Positions 51,577-63,462 of a DNA stretch of 64,000 bases are shown piece by piece. Every line of letters begins with the position of its first letter. Position 1 is the stretch's first letter. Origin of the DNA: Rickettsia hoogstraalii (GTDB taxonomy: Bacteria; Pseudomonadota; Alphaproteobacteria; Rickettsiales; Rickettsiaceae). A program made the position numbers and the translations under genes. Below the pieces are notes generated by a model. It searched no databases. It was given only the letters and a program-made list of their open reading frames with translations, and had not been told where the DNA came from. Location of the stretch: assembly GCF_000825685.1 (NCBI RefSeq), contig NZ_CCXM01000001.1, positions 248,001 through 312,000 of the forward strand, written 5' to 3'.

Positions 51577-54500
51577 CTACGCCTCCGATAAATTCCAAAG
51601 TAACTGATTTGCCTCGGTAATTATATTTTTATCTACTAATTTCTTAATATATACTAATTTATTATCCGGTTTGATTTTTGCCTGATTAGAGTAAGTACTA
51701 ACGAATTTCAAAATTTTATCGGTCATATCGGCATTTTTATAAAATTTAATCACAAATCCGTTATCTCCTGAATCTAAATTCTCAATATTTAACTTAAAAC
51801 ATAATAGTTTTATTTTTACAATATCAAGTAAATTATTAAATTCAATCGGTAGTGAGCCGAATCTATCAATCATCTCATCTTTAAATTTCTCTACTTCTAT
51901 CTCGTTGCTTAAATTACCTATTCTTCTATATAGCCCAAGTTTAAGGACTGAATCGGATATATAATTATCGGGAATAAAGACGGATAATCCTAAATTAATA
52001 GTCGGAATAAATAGCTGTTCCGAGACAATCGGTTCATCTTTAAAAATAGCTATTTGTTCTTCCAGCATTTCTTGATAGAGTTCCGTACCTACTTCTTTAA
52101 TTTGGCCTGATTGTTCTTCACCTATCAAATTACCGAAGCCCCGTAAATCCATATCATGACTTGCAATAGTAAAACCTGAGCCTAAAGCACAACTATTTTG
52201 TATTATTTCTAAACGTCTTAAGGAGTGCGAGGTCATCTTTTTATGACTTGCTACCGTTAGATAGGCATAGCCCCGCACTTTACCTCGACCTATCCGACCA
52301 CGCAATTGATATAGCTGGCTAAGCCCCAGCATATCGGCCTTATGTATGATCATGGTATTTGCTTCGGCTATATCAATTCCTGATTCTATAATAGTAGTTG
52401 AGACTAGTATATCGAATTTACCGGCATAAAACTCGCTCATAACCTCATCAATTTTACTCGGGGTCATTTTTCCGTGAGCTATTTTATAGCTTAATTCCGG
52501 CACGATTTGTTTTAATTGTTTTTCGATATCCTCTATATCTTTAATTCTTGGAACTACATAAAAGCTTCTTCCACCTCTAAAATGTTCGCGTAATAATGCA
52601 TCTCTGATAATAACGGGATCAAGCGGCATAACCATCGTCCGAACTTCCAACCTGTTTAGAGGCGGCGTTGCAATAATGCTAAGTTCTTTTAAACCGGTCA
52701 TTGACATTTGCAGCGTTCTAGGAATCGGTGTTGCCGACATTGCAAGTACATGGGAAGAGGATTTTAGCGATTTAAGAAATTCTTTTTGACCGACACCGAA
52801 ATGTTGTTCTTCATCAATTATTAACAATTTCAAATTAAAGAATTTTGTATTTTTATGTAATAAAGAATGAGTGCCTACTATTATATTTATTTTACCGCTT
52901 TCAAGCTCTGATCTTATAATTTTTGCTTCTTTAGAACTAATAACACTAGATAATTGCTTAATATTTAAACCAAATCCCTTAAATCTTTCTATGAACCTTG
53001 AAAAATGTTGACTACATAAAATAGTTGTCGGTACAACTACGGCTACTTGAGGTAAATGTTCATTTAGAGATTTTGCTACCATAAAGACGGCACGCATTGC
53101 TACCTCTGTTTTACCAAACCCGACATCACCGCATATTAACCTATCCATTAACATACCGTTTCTTAGATCTTCTTTAATATCGTTTATAGCGGTTAACTGG
53201 TCTTCTGTTTCGCTGAAAGGAAAATTAGCACAAAATTTATCATATTCTTCAAGGTCAAATTCAACGGAAGCACTGCTATTAAGTTTCCTTTTAGCTGCTA
53301 TTTGTATTAAATGCAGTGCTATCTCTTTTATACGGTTTTTAAGTTTCGCCTTACTTCTTTGCCATGAGACGCTGCCAAGCTTATCAAGCTCTGCATTATC
53401 ATTACCGTATTTTTTTATTACCTCTATATTTTCAACCGGTATATATAACTTATCATTGCCGGCATATAAAATCTTTAAAAAATCATGCAGCTTGCCTTTG
53501 ATTTCTAAAGCTTCTAGCTTTAAAAACTGCCCTATTCCATGATCTTTGTGAACAACAAATTCGCCCTCAACTAAATTATCAAGCTCCAGCAAAATATTTT
53601 TAAGTTTTTTGTTAGTGTTTGTAGGACTAGGTTTTTCTTCTAATAATTCGCTAGCGGTAATAAATAAATATTCTTTCGTATAAAAGCTTTGATTTAAAGG
53701 AATTATCCCGACATTTATTACTGAAGCCTTAGCCTCATCTAATTTATTTATCTTATTATATTTATATTCATAATTTTGAATTATGCTTTTAATTCTCTCA
53801 AGACCACTTAAAGAAGCTGCACCTATTACGGTTTTTTTAGAAGAATGAGCTTTAATAATCTCAAATAATTTATCAAAAACCGTTTTCTTTTCTATAAAAC
53901 TTGTAGCGGCTATATTTTCAATTAAGCTAGCTTGCTCTGAGTTTTCAAAAGTAAGTAGTATATTATTTTTTTGTTCTAGTAATTCTGTTATTTCAGAAGC
54001 GGTAAAATATAAGCTAGTCGGTGAAAGGGTGGGATAGAAACTATTAAATTTAAGTTTATTTGCCTCTGATCTTGCGGAATAAAAATCATTATAACTATGC
54101 TCAAACTCTAAAATGGCTTGTTTTGATAAATTATCGAATATGAAAATAGGATCGTTTAGGTAATCTACTAAACTAGAGCAGGAATTATAAAATAGCGGGA
54201 GTAATTGTTCATATCCTGCGAATTTTCTTCCAGATATTACCGCCTCATATAAAGGATTATCGGTATGATTAACTCCAAAATTTCGTAAGTAATTATTCTT
54301 AAAATTACTGATTGTTTCAGAATTTAAAACTATCTCATTTGCAGGACTAATAACGAGTTCCGTACAAGATTTAGTTGAAATTTGTGTATCAATATCAAAT
54401 TCTTTTATTGATTCAATATAATCCCAGCTAAAATTAATTCTATAAGCTTTAGGACCAGGCAATATTATATCAATGATTTCGCCTCTAACCGCAAATTCCC

Positions 54501-54942
54501 CGACATCGATGCTACTCGCATTTCTTGTAAAACTATTTTCTACTAGAAACATAGCAAGCTCATCCGTAGTAAATTTCATTTTAGGGGATAATTTCAAAAA
54601 ATATTTAGAAAAAAAATCTTTCGGCGGTAATTTGTTTAATAAGTTTGCTGCATGAGTGATGAGTAATTTGCCGTTATTATTATTTGTTGTTAGCTTGGTT
54701 AATGTTTCTGCACGTCTAGATAAGATATTTGCATTTGGTGACGTATGGTCATAAGGGATGATATCATAGCTTGGAAAGTAATAGATATTTTCATTAGAAG
54801 AAAAAAATAAAGCTTGCTTGTATAATTGCAACGCCTCCTCTTCATTACTCGCACTCAAGATAAAATCTTGCTTAAGATTCTTAGTAAAATTATCGATTGC
54901 AAAGAAAGATTTGGCAGCCGCCGGAAATTTTTGTTGTAACAT
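51577..54942 (-). CDS. mfd: Transcription-repair coupling factor
   Basis: The 1121-residue ATPase releases stalled RNA polymerase and recruits UvrA. It has the N-terminal UvrB-like domain ([18 protein letters not shown]), the RNA polymerase interaction domain ([16 protein letters not shown] ... [15 protein letters not shown]), RecG-like helicase motifs [34 protein letters not shown] and [20 protein letters not shown], and the C-terminal D7 domain. Length is near the family norm. It remains intact while its helicase relative recG is broken. Confidence 0.97.
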   Translation of the reverse strand: MLQQKFPAAAKSFFAIDNFTKNLKQDFILSASNEEEALQLYKQALFFSSNENIYYFPSYDIIPYDHTSPNANILSRRAETLTKLTTNNNNGKLLITHAANLLNKLPPKDFFSKYFLKLSPKMKFTTDELAMFLVENSFTRNASSIDVGEFAVRGEIIDIILPGPKAYRINFSWDYIESIKEFDIDTQISTKSCTELVISPANEIVLNSETISNFKNNYLRNFGVNHTDNPLYEAVISGRKFAGYEQLLPLFYNSCSSLVDYLNDPIFIFDNLSKQAILEFEHSYNDFYSARSEANKLKFNSFYPTLSPTSLYFTASEITELLEQKNNILLTFENSEQASLIENIAATSFIEKKTVFDKLFEIIKAHSSKKTVIGAASLSGLERIKSIIQNYEYKYNKINKLDEAKASVINVGIIPLNQSFYTKEYLFITASELLEEKPSPTNTNKKLKNILLELDNLVEGEFVVHKDHGIGQFLKLEALEIKGKLHDFLKILYAGNDKLYIPVENIEVIKKYGNDNAELDKLGSVSWQRSKAKLKNRIKEIALHLIQIAAKRKLNSSASVEFDLEEYDKFCANFPFSETEDQLTAINDIKEDLRNGMLMDRLICGDVGFGKTEVAMRAVFMVAKSLNEHLPQVAVVVPTTILCSQHFSRFIERFKGFGLNIKQLSSVISSKEAKIIRSELESGKINIIVGTHSLLHKNTKFFNLKLLIIDEEQHFGVGQKEFLKSLKSSSHVLAMSATPIPRTLQMSMTGLKELSIIATPPLNRLEVRTMVMPLDPVIIRDALLREHFRGGRSFYVVPRIKDIEDIEKQLKQIVPELSYKIAHGKMTPSKIDEVMSEFYAGKFDILVSTTIIESGIDIAEANTMIIHKADMLGLSQLYQLRGRIGRGKVRGYAYLTVASHKKMTSHSLRRLEIIQNSCALGSGFTIASHDMDLRGFGNLIGEEQSGQIKEVGTELYQEMLEEQIAIFKDEPIVSEQLFIPTINLGLSVFIPDNYISDSVLKLGLYRRIGNLSNEIEVEKFKDEMIDRFGSLPIEFNNLLDIVKIKLLCFKLNIENLDSGDNGFVIKFYKNADMTDKILKFVSTYSNQAKIKPDNKLVYIKKLVDKNIITEANQLLWNLSEA

Positions 54943-54953
54943 TCTACAGGAGT

Positions 54954-55217
54954 TTATATTTTTGCTATTTTGCGTAATTTATCAATTATTTCGGCATCTA
55001 GATAAGAAGGAGCAGAAGATTTATTATTAATCCAATTATAAAGATCATTATCATTTTGATCAAGTATTAAAGTATAGCCTTCAAGTTTTTTTTCATCCAT
55101 TAAGGATAGGTACTTTTCGGCAAAGCTACCGAGTATATAATCCATTTCTTTGCAACCGCGGTTTTTACTACGGTAAAAAAGTTTCTTTTGTAAAGAGTTT
55201 TTATTTAATTTATTCAT
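54954..55217 (-). CDS. sdhE: Succinate dehydrogenase flavinylation factor SdhE
   Basis: The 87-residue protein has the SdhE/Sdh5 signature: [21 protein letters not shown] with the RGxxE core, followed by [14 protein letters not shown]. It helps attach FAD to SdhA. It begins 12 bp upstream of the mfd start region on the same strand, so cotranscription with mfd is likely. Intact. Confidence 0.92.
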   Translation of the reverse strand: MNKLNKNSLQKKLFYRSKNRGCKEMDYILGSFAEKYLSLMDEKKLEGYTLILDQNDNDLYNWINNKSSAPSYLDAEIIDKLRKIAKI

Positions 55218-55378
55218 CTATAACATCTTGCAAAATTTTTTTATAATAATATTATTAAAATTATCAGATACCAAGATCATTTTAAAATGCTTTAATAATT
55301 AAGCACTCTAATAAATCCATTCTACATGGGTAAAATTCTATTAACTTTTATTATCAATAACAGCAAAAAAGCGTAAAT

Positions 55379-55905
55379 ATGTCGGTTCAAAATATCTGTT
55401 CTACAAAAGCTTATGATATATTAATTTCAAATGATAATGCTTTTCTTGTGGATGTTAGGAACTAAAGAAGAGTGGCAACAAGTTGGGATACCTCATTTAG
55501 ATAATAAAAATAAGGTGGTCTTTCTAAGTTGGCAATTGAATAAAGATTTTGAAGATAATTTTTTATTTTTTATCTATAATTAAAGATAAAATAGAGGCAA
55601 CAAACTTCTTACAAACGTCCACTAATAAGGAGGAATTTGAAGGAAACACGGCACGCAGCACCGCAGCGTACAAAAAAGTACGTGAGGATGCGAGTACCGG
55701 ATTGACGTACAAATTACCCTTAGAAGCAAGTTATGCAAGAAGTTTGTTAATATTTTTTCTGTGCCGTTCAGGATATAGGTCATTTATCGCAGCAAATTTT
55801 ATAACTAACATAGGTTATAAAAATTGTTATAATATTAGTGACGGCTTTGAAGGAAATAATCAAGACAAAGGCTGGAAACAAAATAACTTACCGTGGCAGT
55901 TTTAA
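55379..55905 (+). pseudogene. Rhodanese-like protein with inserted palindromic element, frameshifted
   Basis: The ATG at 55379 gives MSVQNICSTKAYDILISNDNAFLVDVR, then a slip near 55462. It continues as [35 protein letters not shown], slips near 55560, then reads [18 protein letters not shown]. It enters an inserted element ([20 protein letters not shown] to LPLEASYAR) and resumes as [44 protein letters not shown], with the rhodanese active-site loop CRSGYRS. The stop at 55903 directly abuts the dnaA start. Two slips make it a pseudogene, while the element itself is in frame. Confidence 0.87.
55628..55740 (+). repeat. Rickettsial palindromic element (protein-coding insertion)
   Basis: The body from about GGAGGAATTTGAAGGAAACAC through AGTACGTGAGGATGCGAGT to TTAGAAGCAAGTTATGC has the same sequence as the element at 26788-27105. 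In the rhodanese frame it encodes about 38 residues ending LPLEASYAR. Ends are approximate. Confidence 0.85.
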
Positions 55906-57297
55906 GTGAGTACTAATCAAATAATTTTAACGGATCAAGGTGATAATTATGTAAATGTCTGGAGTCACGTGGCTCAAGATCTTTACAATCATTACGGTGA
56001 AACTCTATATAATAGCTGGTTTAGTAAAGTCAATTTTATAGAGTCTTCATTAAATACCGTTATTCTTTGTGCCCCTACTAACTTTGTTAGAGATTGGATA
56101 AAATCCAAGTACTCTATGGTCATATTGCAACTATTTCAACATTATAATAATACCATTAAGTCGATTGAAATAATTACTAAAGAGCTACCTGGAACAACCC
56201 AAACAGTTATAGAATTACCTACTAAGACTTTTGCCGATATCGGCAGTAGTGAGCTTAATTCGGAAAATATCTTTTCAACTCTTGACGTACGGTTTACTTT
56301 CGATAATTTTGTGGTTGGAGCCCCAAATGAACTAGCTTATGCAGCAGCAAGAGCGGTTGCGGAATCATCAGGTGCGGTTTCTGAGTCTAATCCGCTTTTT
56401 CTATATGGCGGCGTAGGGCTTGGTAAAACTCATTTAATGCATGCAATCGGTTGGTATATCAAGCAGAATAACCCAAGCCGCAAAGTGATATATATGTCTG
56501 CAGAGAAGTTTATGTATCAGTTTGTTAAAGCTCTGCGTAATAAAGAAGTAATCTCGTTTAAAGAGAAATTCCGCTCAGTTGACGTGTTGATGATTGATGA
56601 TATTCAATTTATTTGCGGTAAAGATAGTACGCAGGAAGAATTTTTCCATACTTTTAATACATTGATTGATAATAACCGTCAAATGGTTATTTCTTGTGAT
56701 AGGTCGCCTTCAGATTTAGATAATATTGAAGATCGGATAAAATCTCGTCTTGGATGGGGCTTAGTTGCCGACGTTCATAGTACTACTTATGAGCTGCGAC
56801 TCGGTATTCTAGAATCTAAAATTGAACAGATGAACGTTAAAATACCGAAAGACGTAATTGATTTTTTAGCCTCTAAAATCGTTTCAAACGTTAGAGAACT
56901 TGAAGGAGCTTTAAATAAAGTGATAGCTCATTCTAATTTTACTTTAAAAGAAATTACACTCGAAAATACACAAAATATTTTAAGAGATTTATTACGTTCT
57001 AATGAAAGAATAATTACCGTTGAAGATATTCAGAAAAAGGTAGCTAGTCGTTATAATATTAAATTATCCGATATGTCTTCTTCTCGAAGATTACGAGAAG
57101 TTGCAAGACCGCGTCAAATAGCTATGTATCTTAGTAAAGCATTAACACCGAAAAGCCTTGCAGATATCGGTAAAAAATTCAGTAAAAAAGACCACACGAC
57201 GGTTATGCATGCTATTAAGAAAGTAGAAGAATTACTGGAAAACGATATAGAATTACGCGAAGAGATTAATTTGCTAATGAAAATATTGCAGAATTAG
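55906..57297 (+). CDS. dnaA: Chromosomal replication initiator DnaA
   Basis: The 463-residue AAA+ initiator starts at GTG ([22 protein letters not shown]). It has domain I, a linker, Walker [10 protein letters not shown] (about 158-166), Walker [10 protein letters not shown], sensor segment DRSPSDL and the domain IV signature [18 protein letters not shown] that binds DnaA boxes. The start codon follows the rhodanese stop without a gap. I see no cluster of DnaA boxes nearby, in line with rickettsial origins not being next to dnaA. Confidence 0.96.
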   Translation: MSTNQIILTDQGDNYVNVWSHVAQDLYNHYGETLYNSWFSKVNFIESSLNTVILCAPTNFVRDWIKSKYSMVILQLFQHYNNTIKSIEIITKELPGTTQTVIELPTKTFADIGSSELNSENIFSTLDVRFTFDNFVVGAPNELAYAAARAVAESSGAVSESNPLFLYGGVGLGKTHLMHAIGWYIKQNNPSRKVIYMSAEKFMYQFVKALRNKEVISFKEKFRSVDVLMIDDIQFICGKDSTQEEFFHTFNTLIDNNRQMVISCDRSPSDLDNIEDRIKSRLGWGLVADVHSTTYELRLGILESKIEQMNVKIPKDVIDFLASKIVSNVRELEGALNKVIAHSNFTLKEITLENTQNILRDLLRSNERIITVEDIQKKVASRYNIKLSDMSSSRRLREVARPRQIAMYLSKALTPKSLADIGKKFSKKDHTTVMHAIKKVEELLENDIELREEINLLMKILQN

Positions 57298-57317
57298 CTG
57301 TGATTGCATGAGTTTTT

Positions 57318-57437
57318 CGTCATTGCGAGAAAAAACTGCAAGTTTTGACGAAGCAATCCAGTAAAAAATGCTAAATTTAGCATTTTTTTATTATTTTTTT
57401 TGGATTGCCACGCTCCTTACAGTCGCTCGCAATGACG
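57318..57437. repeat. Palindromic repeat, CGTCATTGCGAG family
   Basis: It runs from CGTCATTGCGAGAAAAAAC to GTCGCTCGCAATGACG with a GCAATCCAGT...TGGATTGCC core. It follows dnaA and may terminate it. Confidence 0.9.
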
Positions 57438-57474
57438 ATTGCGGTATTTTCTGCATAATACAACAAAACACCAA

Positions 57475-57912
57475 ATGCCCTCAAAAAACGATTTAGTAAA
57501 AGAAATTTTTTTAAGATTATCCGGAAAATACCGAATTAACAGAATTATAGATAATTATGGTTACGGTGAGGGGATAGCATATTTCCTACTTAAAAGTTTA
57601 AATGAATTAATCTATAAAGAGGAATTGCAAATTCACTATAACGACTACGATCATCAAATCCTTGCTAATAAAGAATATAGATATATTTTAGAAAATAATA
57701 ATATTGTAAAATATTTTGCCAAAGCAGAAAATAGCTTATTTCATCGTTTAGATTTTATAGATAACTCAAGAGCTACAGGTAGCCATTTACGCGGCAGCGA
57801 TGAATATAATGCTACCTATATATTTTTAAATCCTGATTCTTTTACTCTTAACTACCAAGTTCTAGGACCTCAAAAAGACTATAATATTAATACTGTTTTT
57901 AATCGCATATAG
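57475..57912 (+). CDS. Hypothetical rickettsial protein
   Basis: The 145-residue protein MPSKNDLVKEIFLRLSGKYRI is soluble and mixed alpha/beta (YGYGEGIAYFLLKSLNELIYKEEL, HYNDYDHQILANKEYRYIL, SLFHRLDFIDNSRATGSHL, ATYIFLNPDSFTLNYQVLGP). The frame opens at 57439, but its first 12 codons abut a repeat, so I chose the ATG at 57475. I do not recognise the family. Its end overlaps a convergent gene by 14 bp. Confidence 0.6.
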   Translation: MPSKNDLVKEIFLRLSGKYRINRIIDNYGYGEGIAYFLLKSLNELIYKEELQIHYNDYDHQILANKEYRYILENNNIVKYFAKAENSLFHRLDFIDNSRATGSHLRGSDEYNATYIFLNPDSFTLNYQVLGPQKDYNINTVFNRI

Positions 57913-59712
57913 TATTAGTATGTTCTCCCATTAGTTTAAAATATTCTTTCATACTATCGTCTATAGCAGTTGTTTCCACAGTTTGATTACTATAATCATC
58001 ATTTTCATCATATATATCTTTTCTTTTAGAAAAAGAAAGTTTTAATCTCTTTTTAGACGAGGTAGGAGAAATAGTTTGATTAAATTTGGGGGTAATATCT
58101 TGTAATACATCTTTGGTATATTCAGGAGTATCAATATCATACCATTCTTTTATTTTAGCACATAAAATTTGTAGAATTTCAGGTAAGATTTTTTTAATTT
58201 CTTTCTTGAGAGATGCTTGTTTTTGAGCTAAAAACCCCTCAATATTTTTTAAGCTTTCAGTAAATTCCAAGTAGGTTATTTCAATTAAATCCTTTAAATC
58301 TTGAGAAAAATCCTTTTTTTCAAGCAGCTTAGTTTTTGTAAGCTTTAAATTGCGTTCTCCTATATTATTTACTTTAAGAATTAAAGCAGTTAAATTTTGG
58401 TCTAATGAATTTAACAAATCCGTAGGACAATGTTCTAATTTATTAACTTGTTCTAAAAAATGTTTGATATCATTGATTTTTATATTATCCATTTTTTTGT
58501 AAAATTGCATTGAAGATAAGATGTCAAATATTCGTGCTATATTTGCTAATTTATAATTATTTAATTTTTCACTAAGCCATTCTATTAATATATTACCTTC
58601 TTTGATAAGTAATAGATCACCGTTTTGTACATTTGTAATGTCATAATCCATAGAATAAGAATTTGGTAACACATATTTATAGTTTTTAATTATGCCTCTT
58701 GTTTGAGCAACGGCATGCTCGGTAGACATAGGAAAAAACTCCTTATTTGATAAAAATATACTATTTTTGTCAATAAGTTCTAGAAACATCGGAGCTGTAA
58801 ATAAGGTTGCATTATTTCTATATATTTCAACTATAAACAATAAATATGTTAGCTTTTCAGCAAAATAGTTTAAATCACGCGGTAGCTCTTGTATAGTTTG
58901 TGAAGCTTCTTTATTTTTTATAACTTCAAATATACGTTCTATAATATTATTTTTATGTTCTAGCCTTTGATTAAATTTAGATAAGATTTCATCATATGTT
59001 CCAAAACCCGGTACATCTGTTTGTATATTACCGCTTTTATAATGCATAACATGATTAGCTGTAAATGTTTTTTTCATAGTATTAGGGATATTACATATAG
59101 TAGAAGAATTATCATCCATACCATCTAACATTACAGATTTTAGAGTAATTTTAGTTGTTTTAGTAAATGCTAACAACTCTTTAGAATTATGTATTGTAAA
59201 ATTTAATAAGTTATTACTTATGCTTTTTAAGTTGATATTACTATTTTGCAATTCTTGTAATAATACTTTCTTTGCATACTCAGCAGTAAATACCACCTGC
59301 TAAAGTAAATATCTTAGGAATAGAGTAATTTGTATAAAATACACAGTGCAATAGCTTTTGATAATCCGTATCACTTATATTTTCTTTGTTATACTCTTTA
59401 AATAATTTATTAAGATGCTTATTAAAAGCAGTTTTTATAATTTGTAAGTTTTTTTGTAAAGACTCATTATCTACAGTTAATATTTCAGATTTAATTTTTT
59501 TATAAGTATTTCTAATAGCAGAATATTTAAAAAATCTATCGGCTAAATTATGTAATATTAAACCAAGTCTAAGTTTTAATCCTTTAGAGGTACTTATATA
59601 ACTAATATCAAGTATATTTCTTAATAAAAAATCAAGATGTTGAGGTGAGGTGTAATTTTCTTTTGACTCTTCCTCAGAAGAGCTGTCTAAGATTTTGTAT
59701 TTTTAGTGTCAT
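57899..59712 (-). pseudogene. Large helical rickettsial protein, frameshifted
   Basis: From ATG at 59710-59712 the first codons (MTLK) slip within a run of five A, then read KILDSSSEEESKENYTSPQHLDFLLRNILDISYISTSKGLK to FTLAGG near 59290, where a second slip occurs. The frame 59296-57899 continues as VFTAEYAKKVLLQELQNSNINLK to GEHTNTICD. The intact product would be about 600 residues, mostly helical, with an acidic start and a basic segment SSKKRLKLSFSKRKD near the end. Function unknown. It lies 23 bp after a small upstream gene. Confidence 0.7.
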
Positions 59713-59734
59713 TATTTATAGTAGTAAGGTTTAA

Positions 59735-60079
59735 TTATTTAAAATATATTTTTATAAAGTCGTTTAAATTATCTACAGCATCAGCGAGAGGAATTGTTTC
59801 ACCTATATAAGGCAGATAATCTACATTAGAAACATGATCATTTTCAGATATTAAATCTTTAACATTCAAAGTTACTCCAGTATTTCCTTCGAATAAATAA
59901 AAAAATGCCAAAGCTTTAACTATTTCACCTTTTATAAGATGCTTAGATAATTCTTTTTTTCCATAAGCAATTGTATCTTCAGTACTGTTTAACTCGTTAA
60001 TTACTGAGGATTCCATTTTCTTTATTTCAGCTGCTAATAAATCGGGATTTACATCGCTATTACTAGGATTACTTAGCAT
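59735..60079 (-). CDS. Small acidic hypothetical protein
   Basis: The 114-residue protein MLSNPSNSDVNPDLLAAEIKKM is acidic with helical segments and a central LNVKDLISENDHVSNVDYLPYIGETIPLADAVDNLNDF. No motif is recognised. It is the first gene of a unit with the 57899-59712 gene, divergent from the patatin gene, so it shares the 189-bp promoter region with it. Intact as far as I can tell. Confidence 0.55.
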   Translation of the reverse strand: MLSNPSNSDVNPDLLAAEIKKMESSVINELNSTEDTIAYGKKELSKHLIKGEIVKALAFFYLFEGNTGVTLNVKDLISENDHVSNVDYLPYIGETIPLADAVDNLNDFIKIYFK

Positions 60080-60208
60080 ATCTCATACCATTATAGTTAT
60101 AATATTAGCTATATACTAAAATATTAATCATTAATCAAGCCTTCTTTACTAATAGTTACAATTTTATTTTATAAGTTAAATTTTGTTAAGTTTATACAGA
60201 TAAATTTA

Positions 60209-60237
60209 TTGACAATTATTAACTTTTGTTATATACT
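60209..60237 (+). promoter_or_regulatory. Near-consensus sigma-70 promoter of the patatin gene
   Basis: TTGACA at 60209-60214 and TATACT at 60232-60237 are 17 bp apart, with only one mismatch in the -10 hexamer. The transcript would start about 25 bp before the ATG at 60269, which is preceded by TTTGAGGTA. Confidence 0.8.
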
Positions 60238-60268
60238 GCCGCACAATGTAAATCTTTGAGGTATTGTT

Positions 60269-61762
60269 ATGGCAGAAAAAATTGATAATGCAAAAACTAA
60301 TAGAGTACTTGCACTTTCCGGCGGTGGAATTAAAGGTATATCCGAGTTAATGGTGCTTATAGAAATCGAAGAGAGAACAGGAAAATCTATTACTGAACTA
60401 TTTCCTATTATTTCCGGTACTAGTGTCGGTGGTCTTATCGCCGCATTATTAACAATTCCGAAAGAACCAGGTTCAAAAGAAGCAAAATATAGTGCTAGAG
60501 AAGCCCTTGAGATATTTAAGTCGAGTGCAAATGATATATTTCCTGATACTTTCTTAGGTTCAGTTAAGCAGTTATTTACTCATAAATATAGTCAGAAACC
60601 TTTAAAAGAATTAATAGAAAAATATTTAGGCGATAATAGAATGGATAATACTACTTCCCGCCTTGTTATTCCAGTAAATGATTTGACTACTAACGGTGGA
60701 GAATTGGAAATTTTTGACAGCTTTCACGGTTATAGCCCTCATGTTAGGGTAAAAGACGTATTGCTTGCAACAACAGCTGCACCTACATATTTTAAACCTA
60801 TTATGGATAAAGCAGCCGTACAAGGATATGATTATGCTTCAGGTACTCCTTATGTATATGCAGATGGGGGACTCGATGCTAACAGACCGGCAAACGAAGT
60901 TTTAAAGTTGATCAAAAAAGGTTATATACATAAAGAGCAAAATCATATACGCGAAGAGAAAACCCTCACACGTGAAGAGCAGAAAGAGATATTAGACAAT
61001 ACTATGGTTTGTGCATTCAATTTCAGTAATGACATCGAACCTATGAGTTCCATACCTAAAATCGGCTTTGACGGAGTAATAGGTTGGCTTGTGAAAGGAA
61101 AATTAGTAAGCAGGCTTATGAACAATATGGAAAATTCTTCCACTATCGAGGTTAAAAATGATTTACCAGGAGAAGATGAATTTTTTGAAATAGGATTACC
61201 TATTACTAAAAAGACTGAAAGTTTAGATGATGCAAGTCCTAAAAATATTGAAAGATTAGAAGAAATAGGACGTAAATATGTGCAGGAGAATAACGAATTA
61301 ATTCAAAAATTATGCGATAACTTGCTTGATAATTTAAACAAAGAACAAGCAACTAACCAAACTGTAGATCTAATAGATGAAGGCTTTGAAGAAGAGGATA
61401 TAGCAAACAACGAGGATGCAGTTAATACACCGATAGCTCAAGCTCTAGATTCTAAAGATATAAAAGACATAGAACCTGGAAAAGAAGAATTATTAGCAGG
61501 TATCAAGGAGTTTTTTAATCCATTTATCGAAAAAAATCCAGAAGCAAAAGCAGATATAGAGAATTTTTTACACGAAATAAAAAATTGGACATTAGAAGAA
61601 ATTGAAAATGGTATTGTTAGTTTTAAAGAAGCTAGCTTAAAATGGCAAGCCGAGCAGAATAGCCTTGATGTATTTAGTAGCTGTAGTATGGAAGCCTTAA
61701 AGGAAGAGATGGACCTTGAAGGGATAGACGATGAGGTCTCAAACCATGAGATTTTAGCGTAA
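60269..61762 (+). CDS. pat1: Patatin-like phospholipase A2
   Basis: The 497-residue protein has the patatin domain with all catalytic elements: oxyanion hole SGGGIKG (17-23), nucleophile GTSVGG with Ser52, and the catalytic Asp199 in YADGGLDANRPANE. The C-terminal third is acidic and helical with no match that I recognise. No signal peptide is present. Rickettsial patatins are secreted without a Sec signal and act on host membranes during entry and escape; that is family knowledge. It is intact and driven by a strong-looking promoter. The pat1 name rests on its place beside dnaA. Confidence 0.9.
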   Translation: MAEKIDNAKTNRVLALSGGGIKGISELMVLIEIEERTGKSITELFPIISGTSVGGLIAALLTIPKEPGSKEAKYSAREALEIFKSSANDIFPDTFLGSVKQLFTHKYSQKPLKELIEKYLGDNRMDNTTSRLVIPVNDLTTNGGELEIFDSFHGYSPHVRVKDVLLATTAAPTYFKPIMDKAAVQGYDYASGTPYVYADGGLDANRPANEVLKLIKKGYIHKEQNHIREEKTLTREEQKEILDNTMVCAFNFSNDIEPMSSIPKIGFDGVIGWLVKGKLVSRLMNNMENSSTIEVKNDLPGEDEFFEIGLPITKKTESLDDASPKNIERLEEIGRKYVQENNELIQKLCDNLLDNLNKEQATNQTVDLIDEGFEEEDIANNEDAVNTPIAQALDSKDIKDIEPGKEELLAGIKEFFNPFIEKNPEAKADIENFLHEIKNWTLEEIENGIVSFKEASLKWQAEQNSLDVFSSCSMEALKEEMDLEGIDDEVSNHEILA

Positions 61763-61850
61763 AAGCAACACTTGTCATAAAGTTAGATTAGTTATAATAA
61801 TATTCATACAATATTTCCACTTTATAACTTACACAAATTATATGACTACT

Positions 61851-63462
61851 CTACCGCATACTATATATAAAAAAAGTATCATTTATTTGGGTTCTATGGT
61901 TTGTTATAGTTAACAAATCATACATTATGTCTTCCCATTTTCTCTTTGATAAATCTATAAAATTATCAAATGGCGGACGCAGCTTATAATGAAGTTTTTC
62001 GGCATCGTGCTTTAAGTCAAAAAATATTAAATTTATTAATTTTCTTTTTTCTTCAGCAATCAAACCTATAAATTTCTGATGAGCTTCAGAAGCAATTTTT
62101 ACTAAGGAAATCAGTTTTGTAATAAAGCTATCATCTGCTTTATTACATATTTCAATTTTGTTATTTATTTCTTGGTATTTTTGCGTATATTCTAATAGTT
62201 TCTCTTCATATTCTTCTTTACTGAGCGTATTATCAAAAAATAAATCTTTTAATCTATCTATACGCATTTTGAATTTGGCACTTTCTGCCTCTAATTCTTT
62301 CTTACGTGTTTTATAATATTCTTGCTCTATATCTGTCGAATTTTTTATATAGTCTATTAATTTTTCTAAAAATTCCGGTTCTAATTGCATTTGATGTTAA
62401 AACGCTTTCTATATCATCTAGTACTTTTTTTTCTGGTATATATATATATATTGACTTTTTGGGGTTATCCGCATCCCATATTCTTAAGTAGTTCCAAACT
62501 CCAACATTACCATTAGCATAAGTTTTTTGTTTAGTATCGGATGTTACAACTTTACCAGTATTAGCACATTTAATTAATCCCCTAAACACACAACCCTTAT
62601 TACTCTCTTTAAATTTATTTCGTTCTTTTAAAACTATCACACATTGTCAAATAGTTCTTTTGAAATAATAGGTTCATATAAATGCGGATAATATTTATCA
62701 GCTTTTTTATAGTACATTACTCCATAATAAAAGGGATTTTGAATAATCTGCAAAAGATGGATTGTGCATAAATAACCTTTATTACCTCTTAAATTGGTTT
62801 AACCCCATTCCTTTGTTTTTTCTAATTATTTCAGGCAAAGTATATATGCCTTTAGCATATAATTCAAATATTCGCTTTATAAGCGGTGCTCTATTAGGAT
62901 CAATAAATATTCTATCTCTGCCTCTTTTAGCTCTATCCCTACTATGTAAATAACCGATAGGAGAAGGAAGACTAATCCATTCACCATGGTGTAATTTATA
63001 CTCAGTAATGTTATTTACGTTATTACGTGCATCATCAGAACGGTATTGTACGAGCTTTATACCTAAATCCCATTGCATTTTTTCTTGCGATGTTGAGTAT
63101 TTATGTATAACAAGATTTTGACGACAGAAATGTAGCTCTATTTTTTCATCATCAATAAGTTTCTTAAGCATTTCTAATTCTTTAAAATTGCTACTTTGTA
63201 ATATATTTACTTCACATTCTACTACTGCTACAATTTCTTTTTGGCTTGCAGCAAAATTGATCGCCTCCATAAATATTTTACGCTTTCCCGTTGTAGCAGA
63301 TTCAGCCAATTCATAAATTTTTAAAATTTCTAAATTGTTATCTGCACAATATTCCTTTGAGTCTGACGTTTGACCTGTAAGTGAATAACCTGATTGCTGC
63401 TGACGTTTAGTTGATACTCTTGAGATTATTATTGCTTTTGCTGCTATTTTTCTTTTTTGCAT
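61851..63462 (-). pseudogene. Large serine recombinase, decayed
   Basis: The N-terminal part (63462-62782) has the resolvase domain with the Ser motif IISRVSTKRQQQSGYSLTGQ and the start of the recombinase domain (PSPIGYLHSRDRAKRGRDRIF...APLIKRIFELYAKGIYTLPEI). A slip near 62790 is followed by fragment 62640-62311 with the zinc-ribbon remnant FRGLIKCANTGKVVTSDTKQK, then fragment 62390-61851 with the coiled-coil C terminus. Large serine recombinases integrate phages or genomic islands. No cargo is evident beside it and it should be inactive. Confidence 0.85.

Noticed and set aside
55218..55378. Possible replication origin upstream of dnaA
   Set aside because: No cluster of DnaA boxes or AT-rich 13-mers was seen, and rickettsial origins are not known to adjoin dnaA.
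60940..61145. Minus-strand frame inside the patatin gene
   Set aside because: Shadow of the intact patatin coding sequence.
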